64,000 nt of DNA from Chromohalobacter beijerinckii (GCF_023061185.1 NZ_JAKGAK010000002.1:186001-250000), one strand, 5' to 3'; numbered from the stretch's first letter, positions 20,655-33,551 are shown. Notes: generated by a model not told the origin, from the sequence alone. Made by a program: numbers and translations.

Positions 20655-20660
20655 TATACT
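20655..20660 (+). promoter_or_regulatory. Possible internal rpoD promoter (-10)
   Basis: TATACT lies 64 bases before the rpoD ATG. The best upstream match (CTGGCA, 20630-20635) has 19-base spacing, so this is a weak or factor-dependent candidate. An rpoD promoter near this point is known in E. coli. Confidence 0.3.
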
Positions 20661-20724
20661 GGCAGGCTTAGCAGCGTTTCGATCCGTTCGCTTCCAGGTG
20701 CTCCATTGTCGAGATAGGGTTTCT

Positions 20725-22569
<1,845 letters not shown>

Positions 22570-22582
22570 AAGAAGTGAGAGC

Positions 22583-22616
22583 AAAAAACCCGCGAGTCAA
22601 CTCGCGGGTTTTTTTA
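22583..22616. terminator. Terminator after rpoD
   Basis: AAAAACCCGCGAG-TCAA-CTCGCGGGTTTTT forms a near-perfect hairpin with a T-tract. Its symmetry lets it serve the convergent membrane protein gene as well. Confidence 0.92.
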
Positions 22617-22641
22617 TGCACTAAGGATGATGGTGGCCGTT

Positions 22642-23286
22642 TCAGCCATGATGGTTGAAGCGTCGACGCACCAGTAGCACCAGTTCGATGCAAGCAAAGA
22701 AGAGCAGCATGTAACCGGCCAGCTCGGTCACTTCCTCGGCTGCGTCTTTGATGACGCGCCGGTAATGATCGCCGAGCATGGCTTCCCAGAACGCGGAGCG
22801 GCCATAAAGGCGCGAGAAAACATACGTCGTAAGGAAGCCGGCGGCAAACATCCCGAAGCCAAGGCTGTTGGAGATCGACTTGAACTCCTCGGCAAAAGCA
22901 TGTCGATGGCGAATCACCACGTAAAGCGTCGGCAGTACGATCAGGGTCACGATCACTTGCCAGGCACCGTCGAAGACGTAGATGTCCAGCCAGGCGTCAT
23001 TTTCCCGGACGAAGGACGCGAACAGGAACGCCCCCAGTAACAGGCTGACATGAGGAATGGCGTTGGGATGGCGATATAAGTAGGCCATTAGCAACGAGCT
23101 GAGCAGCAACAATGCCGACTGCGTGAGTTCGGTCAGTGACGTCTCGGAAAACTGACCGACGCCCGATTGAGCGTCCAGCATCACCAGCTGCATGATGCCG
23201 GCGACGATCAAGATATAGCAAAGTGCGCGAAGAAGGATCGCCTTGAAGCCGAAGGAGACTTCGGGAGGCTGGGGTGAATGCGTCAT
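22642..23286 (-). CDS. Multi-pass membrane protein, function unknown
   Basis: The 214-residue protein has about six hydrophobic segments: near 17-36, 55-70, 78-92, 105-124, 140-160 and 186-206. No enzyme motif is recognisable. Charged residues between helices 4 and 5 (RHRHAFAEEFK) and the conserved-looking segment RENDAWLDIYVFDGAW are the most distinctive parts. It is convergent with rpoD and divergent from the cNMP/CBS protein gene. Function unknown. Confidence 0.75.
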   Translation of the reverse strand: MTHSPQPPEVSFGFKAILLRALCYILIVAGIMQLVMLDAQSGVGQFSETSLTELTQSALLLLSSLLMAYLYRHPNAIPHVSLLLGAFLFASFVRENDAWLDIYVFDGAWQVIVTLIVLPTLYVVIRHRHAFAEEFKSISNSLGFGMFAAGFLTTYVFSRLYGRSAFWEAMLGDHYRRVIKDAAEEVTELAGYMLLFFACIELVLLVRRRFNHHG

Positions 23287-23463
23287 ACGGTGTCTCTGGC
23301 GTGCGTCGAAGCGACAGTGATTAGGGTTTCGATTAATGTTTAATATTAGCAGGGAAACGACTCTTAAGAAACACCGTTTCCGATCTTCAAGGTAGCCCTT
23401 TACAGAACCTGGGGAGAATCTCAGACTAACGGTATTGTCCTACCATTGTCGGAGAGCGGTCGC

Positions 23464-25371
23464 ATGCAAGTAGAATTGCTGGAGATTCGTCAGCACATGG
23501 CGCAGTTTCCGCCCTTCGAGCAGCTGTCTGACGACTTGCTCGATGAGCTTGCCGGTCAGGTCGAGGTTGGGTATTTTCAGGCCGAAACCGACATTTACCG
23601 CCATGGAGATGCCGTCGAGTATCTGCACTACATTCGTAGTGGTGCTATCGATCTCTATCGCCGCAACGGCGATCTTTATAACCGCCTCAGCGAAGGCGAT
23701 ATCTTCGGTCAGTTCGACTTGCTCCGGGATCGCCGCGTACGTTTCCCGGCCCGGGCGATCGAAGATACGCTGATCTACTTCATTCCCCTCGCGGCGTTTC
23801 AACACTTGTGCGAGGCGGACGACAATTTCGCCGATTTCGTCGAGGTCGAGCGCCCGCGGCTGGAGTCTACCGTCGACCAGCAGCGCAAGGGTCACGAGAT
23901 GCTGGTGACGCGGGTGCGCAAGCTGGCCTCCCGAGCACCGGTCATGGTGGAAAGCGATGCCACGGTGCAGGAGGCGGCGCAGCGAATGGGCGAGCACAGC
24001 GCCTCTTCGGTACTGGTGCTGGCGGCGCCGCAAACACCGGACGATTCGCATGCCTTTACCCATGAAGACGGGCAACTGCGCCGCATGGTTGGCATCCTCA
24101 CCGACCATGACCTACGCAACCGTGTTCTGGCCGAGGGACGGCCGGCGAGCACCACGGTGGGGGAGCTGATCGACGAGCGTCCGATCACCATTCAGTCCGA
24201 CGAGTCGGTGTATGAAGCGATGCTGCGCATGCTGCGCAACAATATTCATCACCTGCCTGTCTTGTATCGGCGGCGCCCGGTGGGCGTTTTACATCTATCC
24301 GATATCGTGCGCTACGAGACTAATAGTAGCTTGTATCTGGTGGACAATATCTTTCGCCAGCCCAATGTCGAAGGGCTGGCCGCGATGAAAAGTGACGTGC
24401 GCGCGGCCTTCGTGCGTATGGTCAACGAAGACGACAATTCGCAGATGGTCAGCAGTTCGCTGTCGAGCATCGGGCGCGCGTTTACACGCCGCTTGCTGGA
24501 ACTGGCCGAGGAAGAGTTGGGGTCGCCGCCAGTGCCGTATTGCTTTATGGCGTTGGGGTCGATGGCGCGCAATGAGCAATCCATCGTTACCGACCAAGAC
24601 AATGCTCTGGTACTGGATGATAGCTTCGACCCCGAGCAGCATGACGCGTACTTCCTGACATTGGCACAACGCGTCAGCGATGGGTTGGCGGCATGCGGTT
24701 ATAGCTATTGCAAGGGCGACGTCATGGCCACCAATTCGCGTTGGCGTCAGCCGTTACACGTGTGGCAGCAATATTTCCGCGACTGGATCGATGACCCCAG
24801 CCCCGAGCGCTTGCTGCACAGCTCCATCTTTTTCGATCTCGACAGTGTTTATGGCGACGAGGCGTTCGTCGAAAGCCTTCAAGATCTGGTCGCTGGGCGT
24901 GCCTCTCAGCGTCCACGCTTTCTGGCCGCTATGGCGCGCAATGCGTTGAATCGTACGCCTCCGCTCGGTTTTTTCCGCACGTTCGTGATGGAAAAAGACG
25001 GCGAGCAGAACAACACGATTAACCTCAAGCGACGTGGCACAGCGCCCTTGATCGATCTGATCCGAGTGCATGCGCTGGCCTGCGGCTCACGAGCACAGAA
25101 TTCCTTCGACCGTCTCGAGGATATCAACAAAACTCGCTTGCTTGCGGGCCACTCCGGGGAGCGGATTCGCTATGCACTGGAATTTATCGCCATGGTGCGA
25201 ATTCGCCATCAGGTCATCGATATCCAGGAAGAGCGTGAACCGGACAATAACATTGAGCCCGAAAACGTCTCGGATAACGAGCGCCACAATCTCAAGGACG
25301 CCTTTCAGGTACTAAGCAACGCCCAGAAATTCCTGAAGTTTCGTTATCCCATGCCTTCTCAGAAACGCTGA
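23464..25371 (+). CDS. cNMP-binding/CBS/nucleotidyltransferase (DUF294) signalling protein
   Basis: The 635-residue protein has a cyclic-nucleotide-binding-like domain (about 1-125) and two CBS motifs (about 150-275). A DUF294 nucleotidyltransferase domain follows with GSMARNEQSIVTDQDNAL (about 365-382), the GS...DxD catalytic pattern of PII-uridylyltransferase/KNTase-like folds, then a C-terminal helical domain. It likely senses nucleotides and modifies a protein partner, but the target is unknown. ATG 23464 has GGAGAG upstream, and a TTG at 23446 is less likely. It lies 7 bases before the exonuclease gene, forming an operon often seen in proteobacteria. Confidence 0.85.
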   Translation: MQVELLEIRQHMAQFPPFEQLSDDLLDELAGQVEVGYFQAETDIYRHGDAVEYLHYIRSGAIDLYRRNGDLYNRLSEGDIFGQFDLLRDRRVRFPARAIEDTLIYFIPLAAFQHLCEADDNFADFVEVERPRLESTVDQQRKGHEMLVTRVRKLASRAPVMVESDATVQEAAQRMGEHSASSVLVLAAPQTPDDSHAFTHEDGQLRRMVGILTDHDLRNRVLAEGRPASTTVGELIDERPITIQSDESVYEAMLRMLRNNIHHLPVLYRRRPVGVLHLSDIVRYETNSSLYLVDNIFRQPNVEGLAAMKSDVRAAFVRMVNEDDNSQMVSSSLSSIGRAFTRRLLELAEEELGSPPVPYCFMALGSMARNEQSIVTDQDNALVLDDSFDPEQHDAYFLTLAQRVSDGLAACGYSYCKGDVMATNSRWRQPLHVWQQYFRDWIDDPSPERLLHSSIFFDLDSVYGDEAFVESLQDLVAGRASQRPRFLAAMARNALNRTPPLGFFRTFVMEKDGEQNNTINLKRRGTAPLIDLIRVHALACGSRAQNSFDRLEDINKTRLLAGHSGERIRYALEFIAMVRIRHQVIDIQEEREPDNNIEPENVSDNERHNLKDAFQVLSNAQKFLKFRYPMPSQKR

Positions 25372-25378
25372 TATTTGA

Positions 25379-26104
25379 ATGAAGCCACTGCTTTCACGTC
25401 GACACTCGGAGCCGCCGACATGGGCGGATTATTTCATGGCGCGTCGCGAGCAGGCGCGTGACACGGCATTGGAACGCTACTTCGATGTCGGTGTGCCCAC
25501 GCCGGAGACTCCCATCGGTGATGTGCCGATGTTGGCCATGGACATGGAAACCACGGGCCTCGATGAACAACGTCACGCCATCGTCAGCATCGGCGTAGTG
25601 CCGTTCGATCTGAAGCGCATACGGCTTGCCGAGCGTCGTTACTGGGTCGTAAGGCCGCCGCGACCTCTCAATGAGCGCTCGATTACCTTTCACCATATAA
25701 CCCATAGCGAGATCGAGCAGGCTCCCGACCTTGATGATGTACTCGATGAATTATTGGCCGCGATGGCTGGGCGCATCGTCGTGGTGCATTATCGCCATAT
25801 CGAGCGGACCTTCCTGAATGCAGCCGTCAAAGCGCGGCGCGGCGAGGGCATCCACTTTCCCGTGATCGATACCATGTCGCTGGAGGCGCGTCTTCACCGT
25901 CAGTCGTGGTGGGCACGTCTACGGCGCTGGCTGGGACGTCCGCCGGCGTCGATTCGCCTGCCTGATAGCCGCACGCGCTATGGCTTGCCGCCCTATCAGG
26001 CACATCATGCCTTGATCGATGCCCTGGCGACCGCCGAATTGCTGCAAGCCCAGATCGCCCATCGCTACAGTCCCGAGACGCCACTCCGCGAAGTATGGAG
26101 CTAG
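25379..26104 (+). CDS. DnaQ-like 3'-5' exonuclease
   Basis: The 241-residue DEDDh exonuclease has motif Exo I at DMETTGLD (D55, E57), Exo II around VVVHYRHIERTFL, and Exo III as HHALIDALATAEL near residues 208-220. It is similar to DNA polymerase III epsilon-type proteins that pair with DUF294 proteins rather than to replicative DnaQ itself. It starts 7 bases after the preceding gene and is probably co-translated with it. The substrate is unknown. Confidence 0.85.
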   Translation: MKPLLSRRHSEPPTWADYFMARREQARDTALERYFDVGVPTPETPIGDVPMLAMDMETTGLDEQRHAIVSIGVVPFDLKRIRLAERRYWVVRPPRPLNERSITFHHITHSEIEQAPDLDDVLDELLAAMAGRIVVVHYRHIERTFLNAAVKARRGEGIHFPVIDTMSLEARLHRQSWWARLRRWLGRPPASIRLPDSRTRYGLPPYQAHHALIDALATAELLQAQIAHRYSPETPLREVWS

Positions 26105-26131
26105 GCTCGGCAGGTTAGAGAGGTCGTGAAC

Positions 26132-26162
26132 GAAGAAGGCGGCCCGTGGGCCGCCTTCTTCA
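26132..26162. terminator. Bidirectional terminator between exonuclease and BCCT genes
   Basis: GAAGAAGGCGGCC and GGCCGCCTTCTTC form a perfect 13-bp stem with a short loop between two convergent genes, ending in a pyrimidine-rich run. Confidence 0.85.
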
Positions 26163-26184
26163 TATCGCGAATGAGGACATCGCG

Positions 26185-27831
26185 TTACACGCTGCGCGGT
26201 TCGCTCATCAAACCTTTGATGATGGCGTAGCAAGCCGCCAACAAGACCAGCGTGAAGGGCAGGCCCGTGGTGATGACCGCGGTTTGTAGTGCGGTGAGGC
26301 CACCTCCCAACAGCAAGGCGATAGCGATTGCACCTTCGATCAAAGCCCAGAAAACGCGTTGAGGCTTGGGTGCGTCGACCTTGCCACCAGCAGTGATAGA
26401 GTCGATGACCAGAGAGCCGGAGTCCGAGGAGGTGATGAAGAATACCATCACCAGCACGATACCCACGAACGACGTGATCGCTGTCAGCGGTAGCTGGCCG
26501 AGCATGGTAAACAGTTGCAGCTCCAGTGCGGCATCCTGCACGCCATTGTACCCATCGGAGATGACCTGATCGATGGCGGTGCCCCCGAAGGCGGTCATCC
26601 ACAGGATCGATACCAGTGTCGGCACCAGTAGCACCGCGATCAGGAATTCACGCACGGTGCGGCCACGGCTGACGCGGGCGATAAACATCCCGACGAACGG
26701 AGACCAGGAAATCCACCAAGCCCAGTAGTACGCCGTCCAGCCTTGTGTGAAGCCAGTATCCTCACGGCCGAAGGGGTTGGAGAGAGCGGGGAGATTCTTG
26801 ACGTAACCGAGTAGGTTCTCGAAGAACCCTGTCGCAATGAGTAGCGTCGGCCCGACGAAGATCACGAAGAGTAGCAGCAGGAAGGCGAGAGCCATATTGA
26901 GCTGCGAAAGACGTTGCACGCCCTTGTCGACCCCGGCGAGTACCGAGCCCAGCGCCACCAGCGTAATACCTAGGATCAGTACCACCATGGTGACGTTGGT
27001 GTTGGGCGTATCGAACAGGTAGTGCAGTCCTGCAGAGGCCTGTGACGCACCCAGCCCCAGCGAGGTTGCCAGACCGAAGAGTGTGGCAAAAACCGCCAGT
27101 ATATCGATGATATGGCCGGGCCATCCCCAAACGCGCTCGCCCAGGATCGGGTAGAAGATCGAGCGCATGGTCAGTGGCAGGCCCTTGTTATAGGAAAACA
27201 GCGCCAGCGATAGGGCGACGATGGCATAGATCCCCCAGGGATGCAGGCCCCAATGGAAAATCGTTGCCGCCATGCCTAACTGTGCCGCCGCTTGCGCGTT
27301 GCCTTCGGCACCGCCCAGAGGGGCACCGCCGTCGCCTGCAAGCGAGGTCCCGAAGTGGGTAAGCGGCTCGGAGACGCCATAGAACATCAAGCCGATGCCC
27401 ATCCCTGCTGCGAACAGCATGGCGAACCAGCCGGCATAGCTGAAATCCGGTGTGGCGTTGGCACCGCCCAAGCGGACCTTGCTCAGTGGGGTGAAAATCA
27501 ATACGACAGCGAGTACCACGAAAATATTGGCGGCAAGAATGAAGAACCAGTCCAAGTTGCCCGTCAAGAACGAGAACATGGCATTGAAAATCGGTGCCAC
27601 CTGGTTCTGAAACGCCAGCGTCACGATGACGAAAAACAAGATCACCAAGGAGGAGATCGTGAACACCTTGCCGTGTAGGTCGAAGTCGATACCGAACTTC
27701 GTGGAGGTGATGTTGTCCTGTCCTATTACGTAATCGGTATCGATTAGGTTCGCCGGCCCATCCGGAGCCGGAATACCCTCTGAGCCTTCATTTGGCTCGT
27801 TGGCAGTATCGTCCTGCGAACGTTTGTCCAT
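26185..27831 (-). CDS. BCCT-family betaine/choline/carnitine transporter
   Basis: The 548-residue secondary carrier has twelve membrane segments and the family signature YYWAWWISWSPFVGMFIARVSRGRTVREF. An IHHWGLHPWG-type block (FHWGLHPWGIYAIVALSLALFSYNKGLPLT) is also present. It imports quaternary amines such as glycine betaine or choline with Na+ or H+. The lack of a long C-terminal tail makes it more like OpuD/BetL carriers than E. coli BetT. The start at 27831 follows GGAG. It is a likely source of betaine for the catabolic genes that follow. Confidence 0.92.
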   Translation of the reverse strand: MDKRSQDDTANEPNEGSEGIPAPDGPANLIDTDYVIGQDNITSTKFGIDFDLHGKVFTISSLVILFFVIVTLAFQNQVAPIFNAMFSFLTGNLDWFFILAANIFVVLAVVLIFTPLSKVRLGGANATPDFSYAGWFAMLFAAGMGIGLMFYGVSEPLTHFGTSLAGDGGAPLGGAEGNAQAAAQLGMAATIFHWGLHPWGIYAIVALSLALFSYNKGLPLTMRSIFYPILGERVWGWPGHIIDILAVFATLFGLATSLGLGASQASAGLHYLFDTPNTNVTMVVLILGITLVALGSVLAGVDKGVQRLSQLNMALAFLLLLFVIFVGPTLLIATGFFENLLGYVKNLPALSNPFGREDTGFTQGWTAYYWAWWISWSPFVGMFIARVSRGRTVREFLIAVLLVPTLVSILWMTAFGGTAIDQVISDGYNGVQDAALELQLFTMLGQLPLTAITSFVGIVLVMVFFITSSDSGSLVIDSITAGGKVDAPKPQRVFWALIEGAIAIALLLGGGLTALQTAVITTGLPFTLVLLAACYAIIKGLMSEPRSV

Positions 27832-28025
27832 GAGAATTCTCCGTCTCAGGTAAGCGTAGAGTGCGTCATTGACGCGAGAATGCCGTATTGGCAATTAGCG
27901 TATTGTGCTTAAAAGCTATTGTACTCAATAAGTTTGCAGAGTTGAGTCGTTTTTGCCATCGAGACCTTAAACGTTTTGTGCTGTGTTTCGCAAAAAATGC
28001 ATTCTCGGTGGAATCGTTCTGGCAT

Positions 28026-28949
28026 TCAATGGCCATGGCAGCGCGCCGCTTCCTCGACGATCCAATCATGCACGGCACGTACTCGGCGATCGTCCAGCGC
28101 CCCGGGGTGATAGACCAGGCCATAGGTCTTGCCGGTGGCCACGGCGCCAGCGAACGGTGCTATCAATGCCCCAGTGTCGAGCTCATCGGTAATCAGTGTG
28201 CGCCGAGCGATCGCTACTCCCATGCCGGCGATGGCCGCCTCTACCGTCAAGTGGTTGCGATTGAAGGTGTAACCTCGCCGTACATTCACGGAGCCGGCGT
28301 CCAACGCCCCCAGGTAATGCTCCCATTCGGCGTAATCGTGGCTGCCGCGCCATGCGGTCACGTCATGCAATAGCGGGTAGTAGCCTAGATCCTCGGGACG
28401 TACCAGTGGCGGGCGTCGGCGCAGCAGTTGCGGCGAACATACCGCGAAGATTTCCTCATCCATCAGCGGCGTGATCTGGAAACCGGCATAGCGACCGTCG
28501 TTGAGGTCGATGGCCAGCTCGAACTCACCCTCACGCAGTGACAGGTTGCTGTCTTCGGAGGCGACATGCAGCTCGATGTCGGGAAAGCGGGCCTGCAAGC
28601 GCGTCAGTCGTGGCATCAGCCATTTGGCGAGAAACGAGGGCACACAACGCAGGCGTAGCACACCGCTCATGACCCCCGTACGCAGGCGACGCACTTCCAT
28701 GCCTACCGCATCGTAGGCTTGGTCGACCACGGTGGCCAGGCGCTGGCCTTCATCGGTGAGCTCCAGACGACGTGGCAGGCGACGGAAGAGCTTGAAGCCC
28801 AGCCGCGCCTCGAGCTGCTTGATCTGCTGGCTGACTGCGCCCGTGGTGACGTGTAGTTCTTCGGCGGCCCGGGTGAATGAAAGGTGTCGCGCGCTGATCG
28901 CGAAGACCTTGAGCCAGGCGTGGGTTTGGGCGTGCAGAGTACGGCTCAT
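28026..28949 (-). CDS. LysR-family transcriptional regulator, GcvA-like
   Basis: The 307-residue protein has an N-terminal helix-turn-helix (LSFTRAAEELHVTTGAVSQQIKQLEARLGFKLF) and an effector domain with CVPSFLAKWLMPRLTRLQARFPDIEL, typical of the GcvA group. GcvA-type regulators often respond to glycine, and this one is divergent from sdaA, so control of serine/glycine use is plausible. The AGCTTGA/TCAAGCT inverted pair in the divergent region is a candidate operator. Confidence 0.9.
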   Translation of the reverse strand: MSRTLHAQTHAWLKVFAISARHLSFTRAAEELHVTTGAVSQQIKQLEARLGFKLFRRLPRRLELTDEGQRLATVVDQAYDAVGMEVRRLRTGVMSGVLRLRCVPSFLAKWLMPRLTRLQARFPDIELHVASEDSNLSLREGEFELAIDLNDGRYAGFQITPLMDEEIFAVCSPQLLRRRPPLVRPEDLGYYPLLHDVTAWRGSHDYAEWEHYLGALDAGSVNVRRGYTFNRNHLTVEAAIAGMGVAIARRTLITDELDTGALIAPFAGAVATGKTYGLVYHPGALDDRRVRAVHDWIVEEAARCHGH

Positions 28950-28965
28950 GATTTAGCCATTCTAA

Positions 28966-29016
28966 AGCTTGATCGAATTATTCTCCGTTGCCCGGCATCC
29001 AGGCTGGCTTCAAGCT
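28966..29016. promoter_or_regulatory. Candidate LysR operator in the lysR-sdaA divergent region
   Basis: AGCTTGA at 28966-28972 and its reverse complement TCAAGCT at 29010-29016 bracket the centre of an AT-rich divergent promoter region. This layout is common for LysR recognition and activation sites. Confidence 0.3.
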
Positions 29017-29087
29017 AAAGTTAAATCGAGCTGCTAACAAGTTCGTTTAGTAATTTTGATACATCAAGACTGTTCGAGGTGTCACGC

Positions 29088-30467
29088 ATGGCAATCAGTG
29101 TGTTCGATCTATTTAAAGTGGGAATTGGACCGTCCAGTTCGCATACGGTCGGCCCCATGCGTGCGGCCTGCGACTTCATCGATGCGCTGCGCTCGCATGA
29201 TTGGCTGACACGCGTCACGCGCATCGAAGTGCACTTGCATGGCTCGCTGTGTGCCACTGGCAAAGGGCATGGCACTGATCAGGCGGTGGTTATGGGGCTC
29301 ATGGGCGAACGTCCCGACACCATCGACCCCGAGATCATGCCCGCCTGTATGGAGGAGCTACGTGAATCGCAGACCTTGCTGCTGGCTGGCCAACATCCTA
29401 TCTCGTTTCCCTGGGAACGCGACATGCAATGGCATGAAGAGCCGCTTGCCTATCATCCCAATGCGTTGCGCCTCATCGCCCATGCCCACGGCGAAGAGCT
29501 GTATCGCAATACCTATTACTCCGTGGGCGGCGGCTTCGTCGTTGACGAGTCGCAGGCCGCCAGCGGCGCGCTGGATACCAATACCACCACGCTGCCGTTT
29601 GATTTCGCCACGGCGGAAGAACTGCTCATGTTGTGCCGCAAGCATGGGCTACGCATCAGCGAGTTGATGCTCGAAAACGAGAAGGCCTGGCAAGATGAAG
29701 CAAGCGTTCGCGACTCGCTGTGGCGTATCTGGGAAGCGATGCAGGCCTGCGTTGACAGCGGCTTGCGTCATGATGGCGTGCTGCCCGGTGGACTCAATGT
29801 CAAACGCCGGGCCAGCGCACTGCATCGGCGCTTGCAGGCGGCCAGCGACAGTACCAGCGTGATCGCCTCGACCTTTTCGGCGATGGACTGGGTCAATGTC
29901 TTCGCTCTGGCCGTCAATGAGGAAAACGCTGCCGGTGGACGCATGGTGACCGCGCCGACTAACGGTGCAGCGGGTATCGTCCCGGCGGTATTGCACTATT
30001 ACATGCAGTTTCAGCCCGATGCCTGCCAACGCGATGTCGTCGACTTTCTGCTGACGGCCGGCGCTATAGGCATCCTATGTAAGAAAAATGCCTCTATTTC
30101 CGGCGCCGAGGTCGGTTGCCAAGGCGAGGTCGGGTCGGCCTGTGCGATGGCCGCCGCCGGGCTCGCCGAGGTAATGGGTGGTACACCAGCACAGGTCGAG
30201 AACGCCGCCGAGATCGGCCTCGAGCACAACCTGGGATTGACCTGCGATCCCATCGGCGGCCTGGTACAGGTGCCGTGCATCGAGCGCAACGCCATCGCCT
30301 CAGTGAAGGCGATCAACGCCGCTCAGATGGCATTGGGCGGCGACGGCGAGCATTTCGTGTCCCTCGACCGCGTCATTCGGACCATGCGCGATACCGGTGC
30401 CGACATGCAGGACAAATACAAGGAAACCTCACGTGGTGGCCTGGCGGTGAATGCCATCGAATGCTGA
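29088..30467 (+). CDS. sdaA: L-serine ammonia-lyase (iron-sulfur type)
   Basis: Converts L-serine to pyruvate and ammonia. The 459-residue single-chain enzyme has the N-terminal [21 protein letters not shown], the central [13 protein letters not shown]-like block and the cluster-binding cysteines in [27 protein letters not shown] and [18 protein letters not shown] 29088 follows GAGGTG; GTG 29079 would add three residues. In this window it would be the exit from betaine-derived glycine and serine to central metabolism, presumably under the adjacent LysR regulator. Confidence 0.94.
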   Translation: MAISVFDLFKVGIGPSSSHTVGPMRAACDFIDALRSHDWLTRVTRIEVHLHGSLCATGKGHGTDQAVVMGLMGERPDTIDPEIMPACMEELRESQTLLLAGQHPISFPWERDMQWHEEPLAYHPNALRLIAHAHGEELYRNTYYSVGGGFVVDESQAASGALDTNTTTLPFDFATAEELLMLCRKHGLRISELMLENEKAWQDEASVRDSLWRIWEAMQACVDSGLRHDGVLPGGLNVKRRASALHRRLQAASDSTSVIASTFSAMDWVNVFALAVNEENAAGGRMVTAPTNGAAGIVPAVLHYYMQFQPDACQRDVVDFLLTAGAIGILCKKNASISGAEVGCQGEVGSACAMAAAGLAEVMGGTPAQVENAAEIGLEHNLGLTCDPIGGLVQVPCIERNAIASVKAINAAQMALGGDGEHFVSLDRVIRTMRDTGADMQDKYKETSRGGLAVNAIEC

Positions 30468-30493
30468 CGCCGAACCGTTCGATCAACCCTTTG

Positions 30494-30519
30494 GGACGCC
30501 CTTGTGGTGTCCTTTTTTT
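30494..30519 (+). terminator. Terminator after sdaA
   Basis: GGACGCC pairs with GGTGTCC (one G-T pair) around a 5-base loop and is followed by seven T residues. Confidence 0.8.
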
Positions 30520-30645
30520 GATTCGGGATCGCACCGGGTGGCCTTCTATGGTTTTATTTCGCCGGACAATAGTGCGCTTGGATGGCCGGGATAGGCTCGG
30601 TGCCCTGCCCAAGACTCCCGACGAGATCAGACAAGAAGGTCGCTC

Positions 30646-31383
30646 ATGAGCGAAAACGATAGCTGCATCATCCGCCATTTTCGGCATTATGCGGACCTCA
30701 GCGACAGTGATGAAGCCCTGTTGGACTCGCTCGAACGCGAGCCGCGCGAGGTCGAACGCGGGGAGGCTCTATGGCAAACCGACGATCCGGCGGGGCGCTT
30801 CTGCACGCTTTCGCAGGGCTGGGCGTATTCTTTCCGCGACATGGAAGACGGCTCGCGCCAGATTCTGGAAATCTACTTGCCGGGGGATGTCATCGGCCTG
30901 CGTGAATTCGCCTTTCAAGAGCGTCTGGCCGGGGTGATGATGATCGACGACGGCGTCGTCTGCGATTTTCCTCATCGTCGTTTACTCGAGGTGTTTCGAG
31001 AATCCTTTACTTTATCGATGATCTTCTTCGCCTTATCCTCGCAACAGCAAGCCCTACTGACCGAACGTCTGGTCAATCTGGCGCGGCGCAGCGCACGTCA
31101 AAAAGTGGCGCATCTGATCTACGAGATGTACCTGCGCCTACAGCGTATCATGCCTTATGCCACGCGGCGTTTCCGTCTGCCGCTGTCGCAGCAGCAATTG
31201 GGCGACGCGCTGGGCCTCACCTCGGTGCATATCAGCCGGACGTTGAGCGGGTTCCGCGAGGATGGACTGTTGATCCGTGAGCGCCAGTGGGTCGAACTGC
31301 TCGATCCCGATGCCGTGGCCAGCGAGGCCGAATTCGCTGGGCGGTATCTGCGTGATGGGCTGGGGCCAATCTCGGGAGAATGA
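30646..31383 (+). CDS. Crp/Fnr-family transcriptional regulator
   Basis: The 245-residue protein has a cyclic-nucleotide-binding-like beta barrel (about 20-120), a dimer helix (about 125-150) and a Crp-type winged helix with LSQQQLGDALGLTSVHISRTLSGFREDG (about 180-207). It lacks the N-terminal cysteine set of FNR, so it is unlikely to be an oxygen sensor with an Fe-S cluster, and the cAMP-binding residues are not evident. The ligand is unknown. It stands alone between sdaA and a convergent LysR gene. Confidence 0.88.
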   Translation: MSENDSCIIRHFRHYADLSDSDEALLDSLEREPREVERGEALWQTDDPAGRFCTLSQGWAYSFRDMEDGSRQILEIYLPGDVIGLREFAFQERLAGVMMIDDGVVCDFPHRRLLEVFRESFTLSMIFFALSSQQQALLTERLVNLARRSARQKVAHLIYEMYLRLQRIMPYATRRFRLPLSQQQLGDALGLTSVHISRTLSGFREDGLLIRERQWVELLDPDAVASEAEFAGRYLRDGLGPISGE

Positions 31384-31410
31384 GCCGCGAGGCCGTCGCA
31401 AGGGGGCGAG

Positions 31411-32295
31411 TCAGGCTTGTAGCGTATTCGGCAAACGTGTGACCAGAAAGTCGACGAACTGACGCACCTTGGGTGAGAGGTGTCGGTGGCGCGGATAGAT
31501 TGCCCACACCGCCGTGTCGGTGAACTGATAGGCATCGAGTACCGACACTAGCCGCCCCTGCGCCAAGTGCGGCGCCACGTAGTAGTCTGGCAGTTGCGCC
31601 AGCCCTAGGCCCTTCAATACCGCATCGAGCAGTGCCGGCCCTGAATTGGCACGCCAGCGGCCCTCGATACGTATTTCCCGGCGCTGGCCGTTGACCTCGA
31701 ACAGCCAACTATCGCGAGAGCCGCGCAGGCAGTTGTGATGAGACAGCTCGGCCAACGAATGTGGCGGTGCGGCGCGCTCGAAGTATTCCCGCGCGCCGAC
31801 GACGTATTCGCGACGCTCGCACAACCGCCGCGCGATCAGGCTCGAGTCACGCAGAACACCCATACGGATGGCAACGTCGAAGCCTTCCTCTATCAACTCG
31901 ACCTGGCGGTTGGTGAAGTGCATGTCGACTTCGAGTTGCGGGTGCAAGCACTGGAAGTCGTTGACCAACGGGGCGATGTAGCGCTCGCCGAACGTGGTGG
32001 CACAGGTCAGCCGCAATGTGCCCTTGGGCCGAGACTGGAAGTCGACGATGGCCTCCTCGGCCTCGCGAAAGCCATCGAACAAGTGGCGGCAATGCCGATA
32101 GTAGAGAGAGCCTGCGTCCGTGAGTCGTGTCTGGCGCGTGGTGCGATACAAAAGCGTCGTGCCGAGTTGACTCTCGAGCTGCCCAATCGAGCGGCTCACG
32201 TGCGAGGTGGAAACCTTCAGATGCCGCGCAGCGGCGGAAAACGTGCCCAAGCGGGCGACTTCGATGAAAGCTTCGATGCGATCCCAGCGCTGCAT
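31411..32295 (-). CDS. LysR-family transcriptional regulator
   Basis: The 294-residue protein has a helix-turn-helix (GTFSAAARHLKVSTSHVSRSIGQLESQLGTTLL) and an effector domain starting RLTCATTFGERYIAPLVNDFQ. This resembles the CrgA/DsdC-like branch often found beside class III alcohol dehydrogenase genes. The start at 32295 has GGAG upstream. It is divergent from the formaldehyde-oxidising adhC-like gene and probably regulates it. Confidence 0.9.
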   Translation of the reverse strand: MQRWDRIEAFIEVARLGTFSAAARHLKVSTSHVSRSIGQLESQLGTTLLYRTTRQTRLTDAGSLYYRHCRHLFDGFREAEEAIVDFQSRPKGTLRLTCATTFGERYIAPLVNDFQCLHPQLEVDMHFTNRQVELIEEGFDVAIRMGVLRDSSLIARRLCERREYVVGAREYFERAAPPHSLAELSHHNCLRGSRDSWLFEVNGQRREIRIEGRWRANSGPALLDAVLKGLGLAQLPDYYVAPHLAQGRLVSVLDAYQFTDTAVWAIYPRHRHLSPKVRQFVDFLVTRLPNTLQA

Positions 32296-32353
32296 TGTTG
32301 CTCCACGGCAATAATGTTGTGACGTCGTAAGCATTTATCCAAGCGTGCCAACT

Positions 32354-33551
<1,198 letters not shown>

